NCBI GenBank assembly: GCA_027075325.1
Contig: JALTBN010000027.1
Span: 97,481-161,480 of the forward strand
Reading direction: 5' to 3'
Length of the DNA: 64,000 bases
Source of the DNA: Thermococcus sp.
GTDB taxonomy: Archaea; Methanobacteriota_B; Thermococci; Thermococcales; Thermococcaceae
Shown: positions 25,977 to 35,500 of the stretch, piece after piece
How the letters are laid out: each line of letters begins with the position of its first letter
How positions within the stretch are numbered: the first letter of the stretch is position 1
Translations under genes and position numbers: made by a program
Notes under the pieces: generated by a model
Databases searched by the model: none
The model's input: only the letters and a program-made list of their open reading frames with translations
Told to the model about the DNA's origin: nothing

Positions 25977-26967
25977 ACTCCTCAAAGTCTCCTCTCTCCT
26001 CACAGTTCAGGACTCCGGAAGGCCCGGCTACAGAAAGCTCGGCGTCCCGGTTTCAGGCTTTATGGACGACTACTCCGCGAGGATAGCCAACTACCTCGCT
26101 GGAAACCCCGGAAATACTCCGCTTTTGGAGTTTCTCCTGACGGGGCCGACGATTAGGTTCAACGCCTCTGCCGTTTTTGCCGTCGCCGGGGAAGTTGATG
26201 TTAAGCTCAACGGTGTTCCGATCGAACCCTGGGGGAGCTACTGGGCAAAGAGGGGCGATGTTCTTGAGGTCGGAACGTTAAGGAGCGACCTCTACGGCTA
26301 CATCGCCTTCGCCGGCGGGGTAAAGTGTGAGAGGCTTTTGGGGAGCTGCTCGGCGTATCCGAAGGCGAATCTCGGAAGGCCTCTAAAAGCAGGCGACCGG
26401 CTAAGCCTGGGCTACGCCATCCTGGCCGGCAGGGAAGGGCGGTATCTGCCTCCCGAACTCAGACCGGATTATTCGGGCAACAAGAGGGAAATAAGGGTTG
26501 TCTTCGGGCCGAACCTGGAGCACTTCACGGAGGAAGGTATCGAGACCTTCCTGAGCTCGGAGTATACCGTAACTCCGGAGTCAGACAGAATGGGCTACCG
26601 CCTTGACGGACCGGCAATAGAGCATTCCAAAGCGGGAGCAGACATCGTAACCGAACCGCTTACACCTGGAGCCGTTCAGGTTCCCGCCAATGGAAAGCCG
26701 ATAGTAATGATGCGAGACGCTCAGACAACCGGCGGCTACGCAAAGATAGCGACGGTGGTAAGCGCCGATTTGCACCTCTTGGCACAGAGCAGACCTGGAA
26801 CGGGGGTGCGGTTCAGGGCTGTGGGAGTTGAAGAGGCCCAGGAAATCCTGCGGAGGCGCGAGAAGACGATTGAAGCCATAAAATCCTTTTTGGAAGGAAA
26901 AATGAGAGCGTATAAAGTGAAGATTAGCGGGAAGGAGTTCACGGCCTTCGCGGGAAAGGTTAAATAG
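25969..26967 (+). CDS. pxpC: 5-oxoprolinase subunit C (KipA family)
   Basis: The third oxoprolinase subunit, about 332 residues, allophanate-hydrolase-subunit-2-like. [48 protein letters not shown] and [18 protein letters not shown] are the expected blocks. The frame extends to an ATG at 25945 inside pxpB, but GGGGTGAG lies four bases before the TTG at 25969, which I favour; GTG at 25960 is an alternative. It overlaps the pxpB stop by eight bases. Confidence 0.94.
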   Translation: MIELLKVSSLLTVQDSGRPGYRKLGVPVSGFMDDYSARIANYLAGNPGNTPLLEFLLTGPTIRFNASAVFAVAGEVDVKLNGVPIEPWGSYWAKRGDVLEVGTLRSDLYGYIAFAGGVKCERLLGSCSAYPKANLGRPLKAGDRLSLGYAILAGREGRYLPPELRPDYSGNKREIRVVFGPNLEHFTEEGIETFLSSEYTVTPESDRMGYRLDGPAIEHSKAGADIVTEPLTPGAVQVPANGKPIVMMRDAQTTGGYAKIATVVSADLHLLAQSRPGTGVRFRAVGVEEAQEILRRREKTIEAIKSFLEGKMRAYKVKISGKEFTAFAGKVK

Positions 26968-26998
26968 AGGCCCTCCCCTCCATTCACGGGTGGAAGAA

Positions 26999-27748
26999 AT
27001 GAAGGTAAAGGCTATCTCGCTCGACATAGACGGTACGATAACCTATCGAGACAGGCGATTAAGTGTTGAGGCCCTGAAGGCAATAAGGCTCGCGGAAAGG
27101 CTCGGCCTTCCAGTAATGCTGGTCACAGGGAACTCGGTTCCATTCGCTGAGGCGGCGGCGGTCTTCATCGGAACGAGCGGGCCGGTAATAGCGGAAGACG
27201 GTGGAGCGCTCTCTCTGAAGGGTGAAGGAACCATGAGGAAGAGGGTTTTCCTCACCGACATGGACGAGGAGTGGATCCTCTGGAGCGAGCTCAAAAAGCG
27301 CTTTCCAGAGGCGGAGCTGAGCTACTCGACGATGGAGCGGAAAGCCGGCCTCGTGATAACGAGGAAGGTTTCCGTTGAAGCTGTCCGTAAAATCATCGAG
27401 GAGCTGGGGCTCAACCTTATAGCGGTGGATTCCGGCTTTGCAATACACATCAAAAAACCCTGGATAAACAAGGGGACGGGAATAGAGAAGGCCTGCGAGT
27501 ACCTAGGGATAAAGTCGAGCGAAGTTGCCCACGTGGGCGACGGCGAGAACGATTTGGATGCCTTCCGCGTCGTCGGCTATCGTGTTGCCATAGCGCAGGC
27601 TCCGGACAGCTTAAAGGAGAAGGCCGACTACATAACGAAAAAGCCCTACGGCGATGGAGGTGCCGAGGCAGTGTTGCACATCCTGGAGACGTTCGGCTAC
27701 CTCGGTTACCTCGGTGAGGGTTATGAAGACCAGGAAGGCGACACTTGA
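26999..27748 (+). CDS. pgp: Phosphoglycolate phosphatase (HAD superfamily, archaeal type)
   Basis: A 249-residue HAD phosphatase of the class with a Cof-type cap. Motif [12 protein letters not shown] gives the nucleophile and acid Asp. [11 protein letters not shown] is motif [17 protein letters not shown] is motif III, and [15 protein letters not shown] motif IV. Archaeal members hydrolyse 2-phosphoglycolate. GGGTGGAAGAA precedes the ATG. It follows pxpC by about 30 bases and overlaps the next gene by 26 bases. Confidence 0.9.
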   Translation: MKVKAISLDIDGTITYRDRRLSVEALKAIRLAERLGLPVMLVTGNSVPFAEAAAVFIGTSGPVIAEDGGALSLKGEGTMRKRVFLTDMDEEWILWSELKKRFPEAELSYSTMERKAGLVITRKVSVEAVRKIIEELGLNLIAVDSGFAIHIKKPWINKGTGIEKACEYLGIKSSEVAHVGDGENDLDAFRVVGYRVAIAQAPDSLKEKADYITKKPYGDGGAEAVLHILETFGYLGYLGEGYEDQEGDT

Positions 27749-28574
27749 CGACGTTAAAGCCATAGTTGGTGTCCACACCGCAGGGGAAGATCTCTCCGGC
27801 CTCTCCGCAGGGGAGCGCTACCTCCGCGGCGGCCCGTGGATGAGCGTTGAAACCCTCGCAATCCACATCAACAACCTTCTCCTTGAGGGACAGCTCCCCC
27901 TCGTTGCCGGGCTCGATGGAAAAACAGTCGGAGAGGCAGAGGTCTTTTTCTCGGAGGAACCTTTGGATGGAAAAACGACAAGAATAGCGCACCTCGACGT
28001 CATCGAGGTTCACCCGGATTTTCGAGGCCAAGGCGTTGGAAGGGCCCTCGTCGGATTCATAGAAGCGGTCGCAAGGGAAGAGGGAGTCGAGTTCATAACA
28101 ACGCAACCGGACGAGGATGCAACAGGCTTTTACAAAAAGCTGGGCTTTAATGAGCTCCTCTACGAAGGGCTGCTCGTTGAAATTCCAAGCGGGGAGTTCA
28201 AGCCGGCTGGTGTTAAGCCCCTTCGATACTTTCAGTGGGAGACTGTGAAGTCCCTTGAGCTCGTCGCCGGCCGCTTCCAGAGCTCCTATGATATGTGGTT
28301 TTCGAGCTTTAGAGATCTCTTCGCTGGAATTCACGAGATCATAGAGGCCGGAAAAGCCGGAGGGTCTTACTACGTTCTAAAATCCCTTCCCGGAAGACCC
28401 GGAAAGGTGGCCCTCTTCCTCTGGGGGTCGAAGGAGGACATCCCAAGGGCAATCGCTAGGGCGGGAGAGCTGGGCTTTAGGAGGGTTTTGACCGTTCTGG
28501 ACGAGGAAACCGCGGAATCTCTGGGGGCGGAAAAGAAGGGGAAAGTGCCAATAATAGGAAAGAGGCTCCCCTAA
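27723..28574 (+). CDS. GNAT acetyltransferase, two-part protein
   Basis: A 283-residue protein. The first 150 residues are a GNAT domain: [20 protein letters not shown], then [20 protein letters not shown], the acetyl-CoA pyrophosphate-binding loop, then [14 protein letters not shown]. The rest (about 160-283) is a second alpha/beta part of unknown function, perhaps a degenerate second GNAT domain. CGGTGAGGGTT precedes the ATG at 27723. The gene is nested into the end of pgp and ends four bases into the convergent peptidase gene. Substrate unknown. Confidence 0.82.
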   Translation: MKTRKATLDDVKAIVGVHTAGEDLSGLSAGERYLRGGPWMSVETLAIHINNLLLEGQLPLVAGLDGKTVGEAEVFFSEEPLDGKTTRIAHLDVIEVHPDFRGQGVGRALVGFIEAVAREEGVEFITTQPDEDATGFYKKLGFNELLYEGLLVEIPSGEFKPAGVKPLRYFQWETVKSLELVAGRFQSSYDMWFSSFRDLFAGIHEIIEAGKAGGSYYVLKSLPGRPGKVALFLWGSKEDIPRAIARAGELGFRRVLTVLDEETAESLGAEKKGKVPIIGKRLP

Positions 28575-29725
28575 CCTCTCAAGAACTCGAAGGCCAGAGC
28601 CACCTCCATAGCGGTGCCGAGGTAGAGAACGTCCTCGTCAACGTTAAAGCGCGGGTGGTGGTGTGGGTAGACTATTCCCCTCTCCTCGTTCCTTATGCCC
28701 AGAGCCAGAAAGGCTCCGGGAACCTTCCGGAGGTAGAAGGCGAAGTCCTCGGCACCCATAGTCGGCTGGACTTCGCCGTATTTGAGGTTGTATTTCTCAG
28801 CCACCTTCCTCGCAAAATCGGCCATCTCTTTTGAGTTTATCGTTGGCGGTGTTAGCTCCTCTATGTTGAGCTCATACCCTGCACCATGGGCTTTTGTAAT
28901 ACCCCCCAGGAGCTCACGCATCCTCCTCTGGATCAGCTCTCCGATTTCCGGCTTGAAGAAGCGGAAGGTGCCTTTAAACTCGACCTCCTCGGGAATGACG
29001 TTGAAGGCCGTTCCGGCATGCACGCTCGTAACGCTGACAACGCCGGTCTCTATCGGCGGGATGTTCCTGCTCACGATAGTCTGGAAGGCCAAGATAGCTT
29101 CTGCCGCTATCGGGATTGGATCAACGGTCTCGTGAGGGGAAGCGCCGTGACCGCCCTTTCCGATTATCTTTCCACCGAATATGCCAGCTCCGGCCAAGAA
29201 GGGGCCGTCTCTTATCCCTATCACCCCGCTCGGCAGGTCCATCCAGACGTGGAAGCCGAAGATGGCATCAACTCCTTCTAAGGCACCGCCCTCGATCATC
29301 TTAACCGCTCCGTTGCCGCCTTCCTCGGCCGGCTGGAAAATCAGCCTTACCCTCCCGTTGAGCTCCTCCCTATGGGCGGCTATTATCTTTGCCGCACCCA
29401 AGAGCATCGCGGTGTGGGCGTCGTGGCCACAGGCGTGCATCTTGCCAGGGATTTTCGATTTGTAAGGGACTTCATTTTCTTCCTGGATCGGCAGGGCGTC
29501 CATGTCCGCCCTCAGGGCTATCGTCTTCTTTCCCCCTCCAATGTCGGCTATTATTCCCGTCCCGACGCGCTTGGTTGAGTAGCCCCACTCGCGCAGGTGT
29601 TCCTCCACTACCTTCGAGGTTCTCTCTTCCTCATACTTGAGCTCGGGGTGCATGTGGAAGTCCCTGCGCCAGGCTATTATTTCCTTCTCAATCCCCTTGG
29701 CCTCAGAAACCGGATCAAAGTTCAT
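28571..29725 (-). CDS. M20 family amidohydrolase/carboxypeptidase
   Basis: A 384-residue zinc peptidase or amidohydrolase, close to the thermostable carboxypeptidase/aminoacylase group. WRRDFHMHPELKYEEERT starts it. ADMDALPIQEENEVPYKS, KMHACGHDAHTAMLLGAA, FQPAEEGGNGAVKM and C-terminal YPHHHPRFNVDED supply the metal and catalytic residues. FHVWMDLPSG and GGHGASPHETVDPI mark the dimerisation domain. GGTGGGACC precedes the ATG at 29725. It likely releases amino acids from peptides or N-acyl amino acids in the cytosol. Confidence 0.93.
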   Translation of the reverse strand: MNFDPVSEAKGIEKEIIAWRRDFHMHPELKYEEERTSKVVEEHLREWGYSTKRVGTGIIADIGGGKKTIALRADMDALPIQEENEVPYKSKIPGKMHACGHDAHTAMLLGAAKIIAAHREELNGRVRLIFQPAEEGGNGAVKMIEGGALEGVDAIFGFHVWMDLPSGVIGIRDGPFLAGAGIFGGKIIGKGGHGASPHETVDPIPIAAEAILAFQTIVSRNIPPIETGVVSVTSVHAGTAFNVIPEEVEFKGTFRFFKPEIGELIQRRMRELLGGITKAHGAGYELNIEELTPPTINSKEMADFARKVAEKYNLKYGEVQPTMGAEDFAFYLRKVPGAFLALGIRNEERGIVYPHHHPRFNVDEDVLYLGTAMEVALAFEFLRG

Positions 29726-29785
29726 GGTCCCACCAAGGAAGGATGGCAAAAGAGGATATTAACTTTTCGATGAGTATCTTAATGA

Positions 29786-30181
29786 TCAGTGCCTTCCGTG
29801 CCTCTCATACCAGCCCCACTCCTTCTTTGGCCCGAAGGCCCTCACACCCTTCTTCGTCAGCGTGATCCTGAGATCCTTGGCCATCTCGGGTGTTATCTCC
29901 CCCCTCCTCTCCATCCAGTTGATTATCTCAAGTGCTTCATCGTCGGTCTCACAGCGCCTGAGGAAGTCTATCACGGTGGGGCTGTAGCCTGAGAAGTCCT
30001 GGAGCTCAAACTCTTCTTCCTCAAGGGCTTCTTTCTCGGAGAGGCGGTAGGCGTCTATCCCCAGGCCTCCTTCCTCAATCTCCCTGGCCAGGGCGGGAAA
30101 TGTTTTCCTGAACTCTTCTTCCTCGTACTCCTGCCAGGCAAAGTCGTCTACGGGCCGCTTCTTTTTCTTTTCCTCCGCCAT
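29786..30181 (-). CDS. DUF2095 family protein
   Basis: A 131-residue acidic protein resembling the archaeal DUF2095 family. It has a basic tip (EEKKKKRPVDDFAWQEYE), an acidic middle, and a C-terminal helical part (TVIDFLRRCETDDEALEIIN) ending WGWYERHGRH. No enzymatic motif is evident and the role is unknown. AAGGA lies just before the ATG. It diverges from the DUF123 gene, with a 14-bp palindrome and TATA boxes between them. Confidence 0.8.
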   Translation of the reverse strand: MAEEKKKKRPVDDFAWQEYEEEEFRKTFPALAREIEEGGLGIDAYRLSEKEALEEEEFELQDFSGYSPTVIDFLRRCETDDEALEIINWMERRGEITPEMAKDLRITLTKKGVRAFGPKKEWGWYERHGRH

Positions 30182-30189
30182 TCCTTACA

Positions 30190-30203
30190 CCAATCCTGAT
30201 TGG
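30190..30203. promoter_or_regulatory. 14-bp palindrome between divergent DUF2095 and DUF123 genes
   Basis: CCAATC-CT-GATTGG, six-base perfect arms. It lies next to a TATA-like GGTTTATAAAT (about 30211-30220), so a bound protein could block transcription of one or both divergent genes. One copy only; chance is not excluded. Confidence 0.3.
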
Positions 30204-30242
30204 GGTTAAGGGTTTATAAATGGTGGCTTAAAAGGGGTTTCC

Positions 30243-30698
30243 ATGAAGGGCTCCTACCTCCTCGTGATAAAGCTTGATGATGACAGAAAGATAAAAACGA
30301 AGGCCAGGGAGTTCTCCCTGAAGGAAGGCTACTACGTCTACGTTGGCTCCGCCATGAACTCCCTTGAAAAGAGGGTTAAACGGCACTTCTCAAGGGAAAA
30401 GAGGCTTCACTGGCACATCGATTACCTTCTGAAGGAGGCCGAGCTTCTGAGAGCCTATCTAATTCCGAGCGAGGAAAGGCTTGAGGAGAGGCTGTCCCTT
30501 GAGGTGGCAAAGCACGGCGAGCCGGTTGATGGCTTTGGAGCGGGCGACGTTAAGGTGAGCACGAACCTGTACCGCTTTAGTGAAGAACCGGATGACGTCC
30601 TGGTGGCGATTCTCGACCGGCTCGGCCTGAAGTGGAAAAGGGTTAAAAGTGTCAGTGACATTAAGAAACTACGGTGGGAAAATGGGGACGGTTATTGA
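30243..30698 (+). CDS. DUF123 (GIY-YIG-like) protein
   Basis: A 151-residue protein. KGSYLLVIKLDDDRKIKT, then EGYYVYVGSAMNSLEKRVKRH (split, about 28-47), is a GIY-YIG-like opening with the conserved Arg. LHWHIDYLLKEAELL follows. DUF123 is thought to descend from GIY-YIG nucleases; activity is not established. A TATA-like TTTATAAAT lies upstream. The end overlaps the antitoxin gene by 17 bases. Confidence 0.85.
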   Translation: MKGSYLLVIKLDDDRKIKTKAREFSLKEGYYVYVGSAMNSLEKRVKRHFSREKRLHWHIDYLLKEAELLRAYLIPSEERLEERLSLEVAKHGEPVDGFGAGDVKVSTNLYRFSEEPDDVLVAILDRLGLKWKRVKSVSDIKKLRWENGDGY

Positions 30699-30885
30699 GG
30701 CAGTTTACGATGGGAAGTCGTTCAGACCGCTTCAGAAGGTCCGGCTTCCGAAGGGGGCCAAGGTGAAAGTTATTGTTGGAGAGACTATCTGGGACCTTAT
30801 GAGAGAGATTGAAGGTATAGAGGTCAAGGCCAACTTGGGAGAAGTGTTTGAGGATGTCAGGGGAAGGAAAAGGGTTCGTTATTGA
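30682..30885 (+). CDS. DUF104/AF2212-like antitoxin
   Basis: A 67-residue protein. TVIEAVYDGKSFRPLQKVRL then PKGAKVKVIVGE is the small beta-barrel typical of AF2212-type (DUF104) antitoxins. The C-terminal half (IWDLMREIEGIEVKAN) would wrap the toxin. ACGGTGGGAAA precedes the ATG at 30682. It overlaps DUF123 at its start and the PIN toxin gene by 32 bases at its end, the usual order of antitoxin first. Confidence 0.85.
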   Translation: MGTVIEAVYDGKSFRPLQKVRLPKGAKVKVIVGETIWDLMREIEGIEVKANLGEVFEDVRGRKRVRY

Positions 30886-31336
30886 TACAAACGTCATTGT
30901 AGGGGCGTTTTTTTACGGCTCTGATTACCCCCAGCTTAAACACTCAAAGGGGGTCCTGTCGAAATGCAGGCTTGTTCTTGATCTCGCGGAGGGAAAAAAA
31001 GTCCTTCTTCCCAAGGTTGCGGTTGTTGAGGTAATCAGCGTCGTGAAGAGGATAAGCGGTGATGAAACCTTAGCAAAACGGCTTGGGAATGCCCTTGAGA
31101 ACTCCTTTGAGACGGTTCCAGAGGGAGTGTTCTATGAGCTTGCAAAGGAAGTGGCATCCCAGGTTGCACCTTCGGGTTTTGATACATACTTCCTAACCCT
31201 CGCGGTGGAGAATGGGTACCCCTTGATAACCAGGGATAAAGCCCTCTGCAATCGTGCCCGCGAGGTTGGCGTTGACTGCCTCATGATAAACGAAGGGACG
31301 GATGAAGAAATGATTAAAGCGTTCATGGGGGGATGA
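30854..31336 (+). CDS. PIN-domain ribonuclease toxin (VapC-like)
   Basis: A 160-residue PIN protein. FVIDTNVIVGAFF gives the first Asp, KVAVVEVISVVKR the Glu, SGFDTYFLTLAVENGYPLIT with TRDKAL the distal Asp residues. VapC toxins cleave tRNA or rRNA and are held in check by the neighbouring antitoxin. ATG at 30854 lies inside the antitoxin frame. Its end abuts the GGGP synthase start, so the essential lipid gene may be expressed from the same transcript. Confidence 0.87.
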   Translation: MSGEGKGFVIDTNVIVGAFFYGSDYPQLKHSKGVLSKCRLVLDLAEGKKVLLPKVAVVEVISVVKRISGDETLAKRLGNALENSFETVPEGVFYELAKEVASQVAPSGFDTYFLTLAVENGYPLITRDKALCNRAREVGVDCLMINEGTDEEMIKAFMGG

Positions 31337-31338
31337 GA

Positions 31339-32097
31339 ATGCTTGGGATTGGCAAGATCGAGACCTACATCCACGAAAAACTCGAAAAGGAAAAGCTCCA
31401 CTTCGTTCTACTTGACCCGGATGACGTTGACCCCGAAACGGCCGGAAAGATAGCGGAGATGAGCGAGGGGATAGGCGTCGATGCGATAATGATAGGCGGC
31501 TCAACCGGTGCCGAGGGGGAGGTTTTAGACGGCGTTGTTAAAGCTATAAAAGAGTCCTCTTCGCTGCCGACGATACTCTTCCCGGGTTCCCACGGCGGGA
31601 TAAGCAGGTATGCGGATGCAATATTCTTCATGAGCCTTCTCAACTCGCGCAACCCCTTCTTCATCACCGGCGCTCAGGCACTCGGTGCCTTCCAGGTGAA
31701 GCGCTACGGCATAGAGCCCATCCCAATGGCTTACCTCATCGTCGAACCCGGCGAAACCGTCGGTTGGGTTGGGGATGCAAAGCCAATCCCGAGGCACAAG
31801 CCGAAGATAGCGGCCGCATACGCCCTGGCCGGCCAGTACCTCGGAATGAGGCTCGTTTACTTAGAAGCGGGGAGCGGTGCACCACAGCCCGTCCCACCGG
31901 AGATGATAGCGCTTGTGAGGAAAGTCATAGATGCCCCGCTGATAGTCGGAGGGGGCATAAGAACGGAGGAGCAGGCCAGAACTGCGGTCAGGGCCGGAGC
32001 TGACATAGTGGTAACCGGAACTGCAATAGAGAAGGCCGGTTCCCTTGAAAAAGCAAGGAAAAAACTGGAAGAGCTGAACAGGGGAATAAAGGAGTGA
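31339..32097 (+). CDS. Geranylgeranylglyceryl phosphate synthase
   Basis: The prenyltransferase that makes the first ether bond of archaeal lipids, joining geranylgeranyl diphosphate to sn-glycerol-1-phosphate. A TIM-barrel protein of 252 residues. KLHFVLLDPDDVDPE, IGGSTGAEGE, TILFPGSHGGISRYADAI (about 82), VYLEAGSGAPQPV and LIVGGGIRTEEQAR are conserved phosphate- and metal-binding loops. GGGGGGATGAGA precedes the ATG at 31339; ATG at 31333 is possible. It sits immediately downstream of the toxin gene. Confidence 0.96.
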   Translation: MLGIGKIETYIHEKLEKEKLHFVLLDPDDVDPETAGKIAEMSEGIGVDAIMIGGSTGAEGEVLDGVVKAIKESSSLPTILFPGSHGGISRYADAIFFMSLLNSRNPFFITGAQALGAFQVKRYGIEPIPMAYLIVEPGETVGWVGDAKPIPRHKPKIAAAYALAGQYLGMRLVYLEAGSGAPQPVPPEMIALVRKVIDAPLIVGGGIRTEEQARTAVRAGADIVVTGTAIEKAGSLEKARKKLEELNRGIKE

Positions 32098-32337
32098 TCA
32101 GGCCTCAGAGAAAACTTTGAAGCTAATTTTTCCGTTTTTGATGGTCTTCCTTAGCTCTTTTATGAGTCTCTGGGCGTCGCTCACCAGGAGTTCAAGCCTG
32201 ACCTCGCTCAGGCCCTCCGCGTTGGGCGGGAAGAAGTGTATGTCCCTAACCCTGCCCTTCGCCCTCTCAAGTATCGACTTCAAAATTTTCCCCCTACCCT
32301 CATAGGGCAGGTTGATGTCTATTTCTACGATTTGCAT
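32098..32337 (-). CDS. Small protein of unknown function
   Basis: A 79-residue alpha/beta protein (MQIVEIDINLPYEGRGKILK start; VRLELLVSDAQRLIKELRK), not recognised. GGAGTGGTGATGAGT precedes the ATG at 32337; the longer frame is unsupported. It diverges from smc, and a TATA-like TATAAAACC lies about 35 bases upstream on its strand. The ferredoxin-like strand-helix order could suit a small-ligand or protein-binding domain. Confidence 0.7.
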   Translation of the reverse strand: MQIVEIDINLPYEGRGKILKSILERAKGRVRDIHFFPPNAEGLSEVRLELLVSDAQRLIKELRKTIKNGKISFKVFSEA

Positions 32338-32459
32338 ACTCATCACCACTCCTTTCTTTGAAAAAAGACATATAAAACCTTTTTCATTCGTCAGAGTAAT
32401 GCAACCGTGCGGGAGATATTCCTGGAGGTTATCCAAGCGCGGGACTGAGCACGGCAAAC

Positions 32460-32467
32460 TTATATAA
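32460..32467 (+). promoter_or_regulatory. TATA box of smc-scpA
   Basis: TTATATAA preceded by the BRE-like ACGGCAAAC. Predicted start about 32490, leaving a leader of about ten bases before the ATG at 32502. Confidence 0.65.
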
Positions 32468-32501
32468 GAAGTGCCGCCATTTTCGGTCTTAGGTGTCGAG
32501 T

Positions 32502-35500
32502 ATGCCGTACATCGAGAAGATTGAAATGAAGGGCTTCAAATCTTACGGTAACAGGAAAGTCGTGGTCCCCCTCTCAAAGGGTTTCACTGCTATAGTAGGA
32601 GCGAACGGTTCTGGGAAGAGCAACATCGGCGACGCAGTTCTCTTCGTTCTCGGTGGACTATCGGCCAAGGCTATGAGGGCAACGAGGATCAGCGACCTCA
32701 TCTTCGCAGGCAACAAGGCCGAACCCCCAGCTAAATACGCTGAGGTTGCCATGTACTTCAACAACGAGGACAGGGGCTTCCCCATAGACGAGGATGAAGT
32801 GGCCATTAAGAGGCGCGTTTACCCCGATGGGAGGAGTGCCTACTGGCTCAACGGGAAGAGGGCGACGAGGAGCGAGATACTGGACATGTTAAGCGCCGCC
32901 ATGATCTCCCCAGAGGGATACAACCTCGTTTTGCAGGGGGACATAACGAAGTTCATCAAGATGTCCCCGACCGAGAGGAGGCTCATAATCGACGAGATAT
33001 CCGGAATAGCCGAGTACGATGCCAAGAAGGAGAAGGCATTAGAAGAGCTGAAGCAGGCAGAGGAGAACCTGGCCAGGGTTGATCTCCTAATCAAGGAGGT
33101 AAAGAAGCAGCTTGACAAGCTAGAAAAGGAGCGTAACGACGCCCTCCGCTATCTGGACTTAAAGGATAAAGTTGAGAAGGCCCGTGTTTCCCTACTTCTT
33201 GGCGAGATAAGGAAGCTTGAGAGCCTCATAGCGGAAAGCAGGGAGAGGGACGGCTCGATTGAAGGTGAGATACAATCGACGGAAGAAGCCCTAAAAGAGC
33301 TTGTAAAGGAGATAATCTCCACGGAGAGGGAGCTCTCAGCCGTTGAGAAAGAGCTGGAGGAGAAGAGCGAGGACGGCATTTTAGAGATAACCAGGAAGAT
33401 CAGCGAGGTCAAGTCCAGGATTGAGATGGCGAAGAGGAACATAGAGAACGCCAAAAAGGAGATAGACGAAAGCCAGACGAGGCTGGCCAAGGCCAAGGAA
33501 GAGCTTAAAAAGGTCTCGGACGAGATAGAGAAAAGCAAGGGTGCGGTAACCAGGTGGAGCAAGAGACGGGAAAAACTCCTTGTCGAGATAAGGGAGAAGG
33601 AGACCGCTAGGAACGAGCTGGTCGTCAAGCTGGGCGAGATAGACAGGAGCTACGCGGTGGCCAGGGAGGAGTTCGATAAGGTCGTGAATGATTTAGAGGA
33701 GGCCAAAAGGGAGCTCTACACGAGAGAAGCGGAGGTAAAGAAGTTCGAGGAGGAGATAGAGAGACAGAGGGGCAGAATAACCCAGGCCAAGATAAGGAAG
33801 AACGCCCTTAGGGAGGCCATAAACGAGTCCAAGAAGTCCCTTGAGGCCAAGAGGTCGGAGCTGGCGGAGATAGGGGGGAAGATGAGCAAAGCCGAAAGCA
33901 GACTCAGGAGAGCTGAAAAAGAGCTTGAGGAAAAGACCAAAGCTCTCAAAAAGGTTGAAGGAGAGCTGGCCAAAGCTAGGGAGGAACTCATCAAGGCGGA
34001 GGCCCAGACAGAGGTCAGGGGGAACAGGGCGGTCGAGTTCCTCAAGGCACAGAGGATAGAGGGACTTTACGGAACCCTCGGTGAGCTGATAAACGTTCCT
34101 GACAGTACCTACGCGGTGGCGGTTGAGGTCGCCCTCGGCGGGAACTACGATAACGTGGTCGTTGAGGACGACCGTGTTGCCGAGAAGGCCATCAAGCTCC
34201 TCAAGGAGAAGAAGCTGGGGCGGCTGACTTTTCTCCCCCTCAACAAGATAAAGCCGCGCTCGATGAAGGAGAAACCCAGGTTCGGAGTTCCGGCCATGGA
34301 CGTTGTCTCCTACGATCAGCGTTTCAGGAACGCCGTAGCCTACGCCCTTGGAGATACCCTCATAGTGGATGACATGGAAGAGGCCAGAACCGTCGGAATT
34401 GGAAAAGTCAGGATGGTCACCCTCGGTGGAGAGCTCCTCGAGAGGAGCGGTGCCATAACCGGCGGCCACTACAGGCCAAGGGGAAAGTTTGGCGTCAACG
34501 TGGATGGGATTAAAAAGAAGGTCGAGAAGCTGGGGAAGGAGAAGGAGGCACTGGAGTCAGCGGTCAATGCACTCAAGGTTGAGATAAGGGGACTGGAGAA
34601 CGAGCTCTTTGAGCTTCGCATGAAGAAGAGCGATGCGAATAAGGACCTGGAGGTTCTTCAGAGGGATCTTGACAGGCTCCTCCGCGAGGACAAGGCCCTG
34701 GATGAGGAGATTGCCGGGGCAGAGAAAGCGATAGAGGCCCTAACGGCAAAAATAGAGGAGTACAAGGGCGAGATGGCAAAGCTCAGGGGCAGGATAGAGA
34801 GGCTTGAGAAGAAGCGTGAGAAACTTAAGAAGGCCCTTGAAAACCCTGAGGCCAGGGAGCTGAACGCAAAGATCCGGGAAGTTGAGGGAGAGATAAGCAA
34901 GCTAAGGGAAGAACTGAGCCGGGTCGAGAGCAAGATCGAGTCCCTTGAGAGCAGGATAAACGATGAACTCCTTCCGCGGAAAGCAGATTTGGAAGAGGAG
35001 ATAGAGGGGCTCGTCAACAAGATCAACGCCCTCAGGGCCAACATCAAGGAGAACGAGGAGGCAATAAAGAAGTTTGAGGGGGAGCTGGAGGAGCTCAAGA
35101 AAGCTGAAGAGAACGTCAAGGATGAGCTCAAGGAACTCCGCGAGAGGCGTGAGAACCTGAAGAACAGGATAACAGAACTCCGCGAGAAGAAAGACGAGAT
35201 GAGCAGCAGACTCCAAGAGCTCAGAATAGAAGCCAACACACTCAAGATAAAGCTCGCCCAGTACGAGGCAGAGCTAAGGGATAAACAGGAGGAGCTCGGC
35301 CACTACGACGGAAAGCTCGTAAAATCGATAAAAGAAATCCCAGAAGACCTTGAGGCCCTAAAGCGCAGCATAGATGAGATGGAGGAGGAAATACGCTCCC
35401 TCGAACCTGTAAACATGAAGGCGATAGAGGACTTTGAGGTCGTTGAGAGAAGGTACATGGAGCTCAGCAGCAGGCGTGAGCAGGTTCTGGCCGAGAAGGA

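Noticed and set aside
27450..28334. Minus-strand frame of about 294 codons
   Set aside because: It is opposite phosphoglycolate phosphatase and a GNAT gene with clear motifs and starts. The translation is low in order and matches nothing.
33693..34469. Minus-strand frame of 258 codons within smc
   Set aside because: A shadow of the SMC coiled coil, rich in Leu, Ser and Phe as expected for the complement of Glu/Lys codons.
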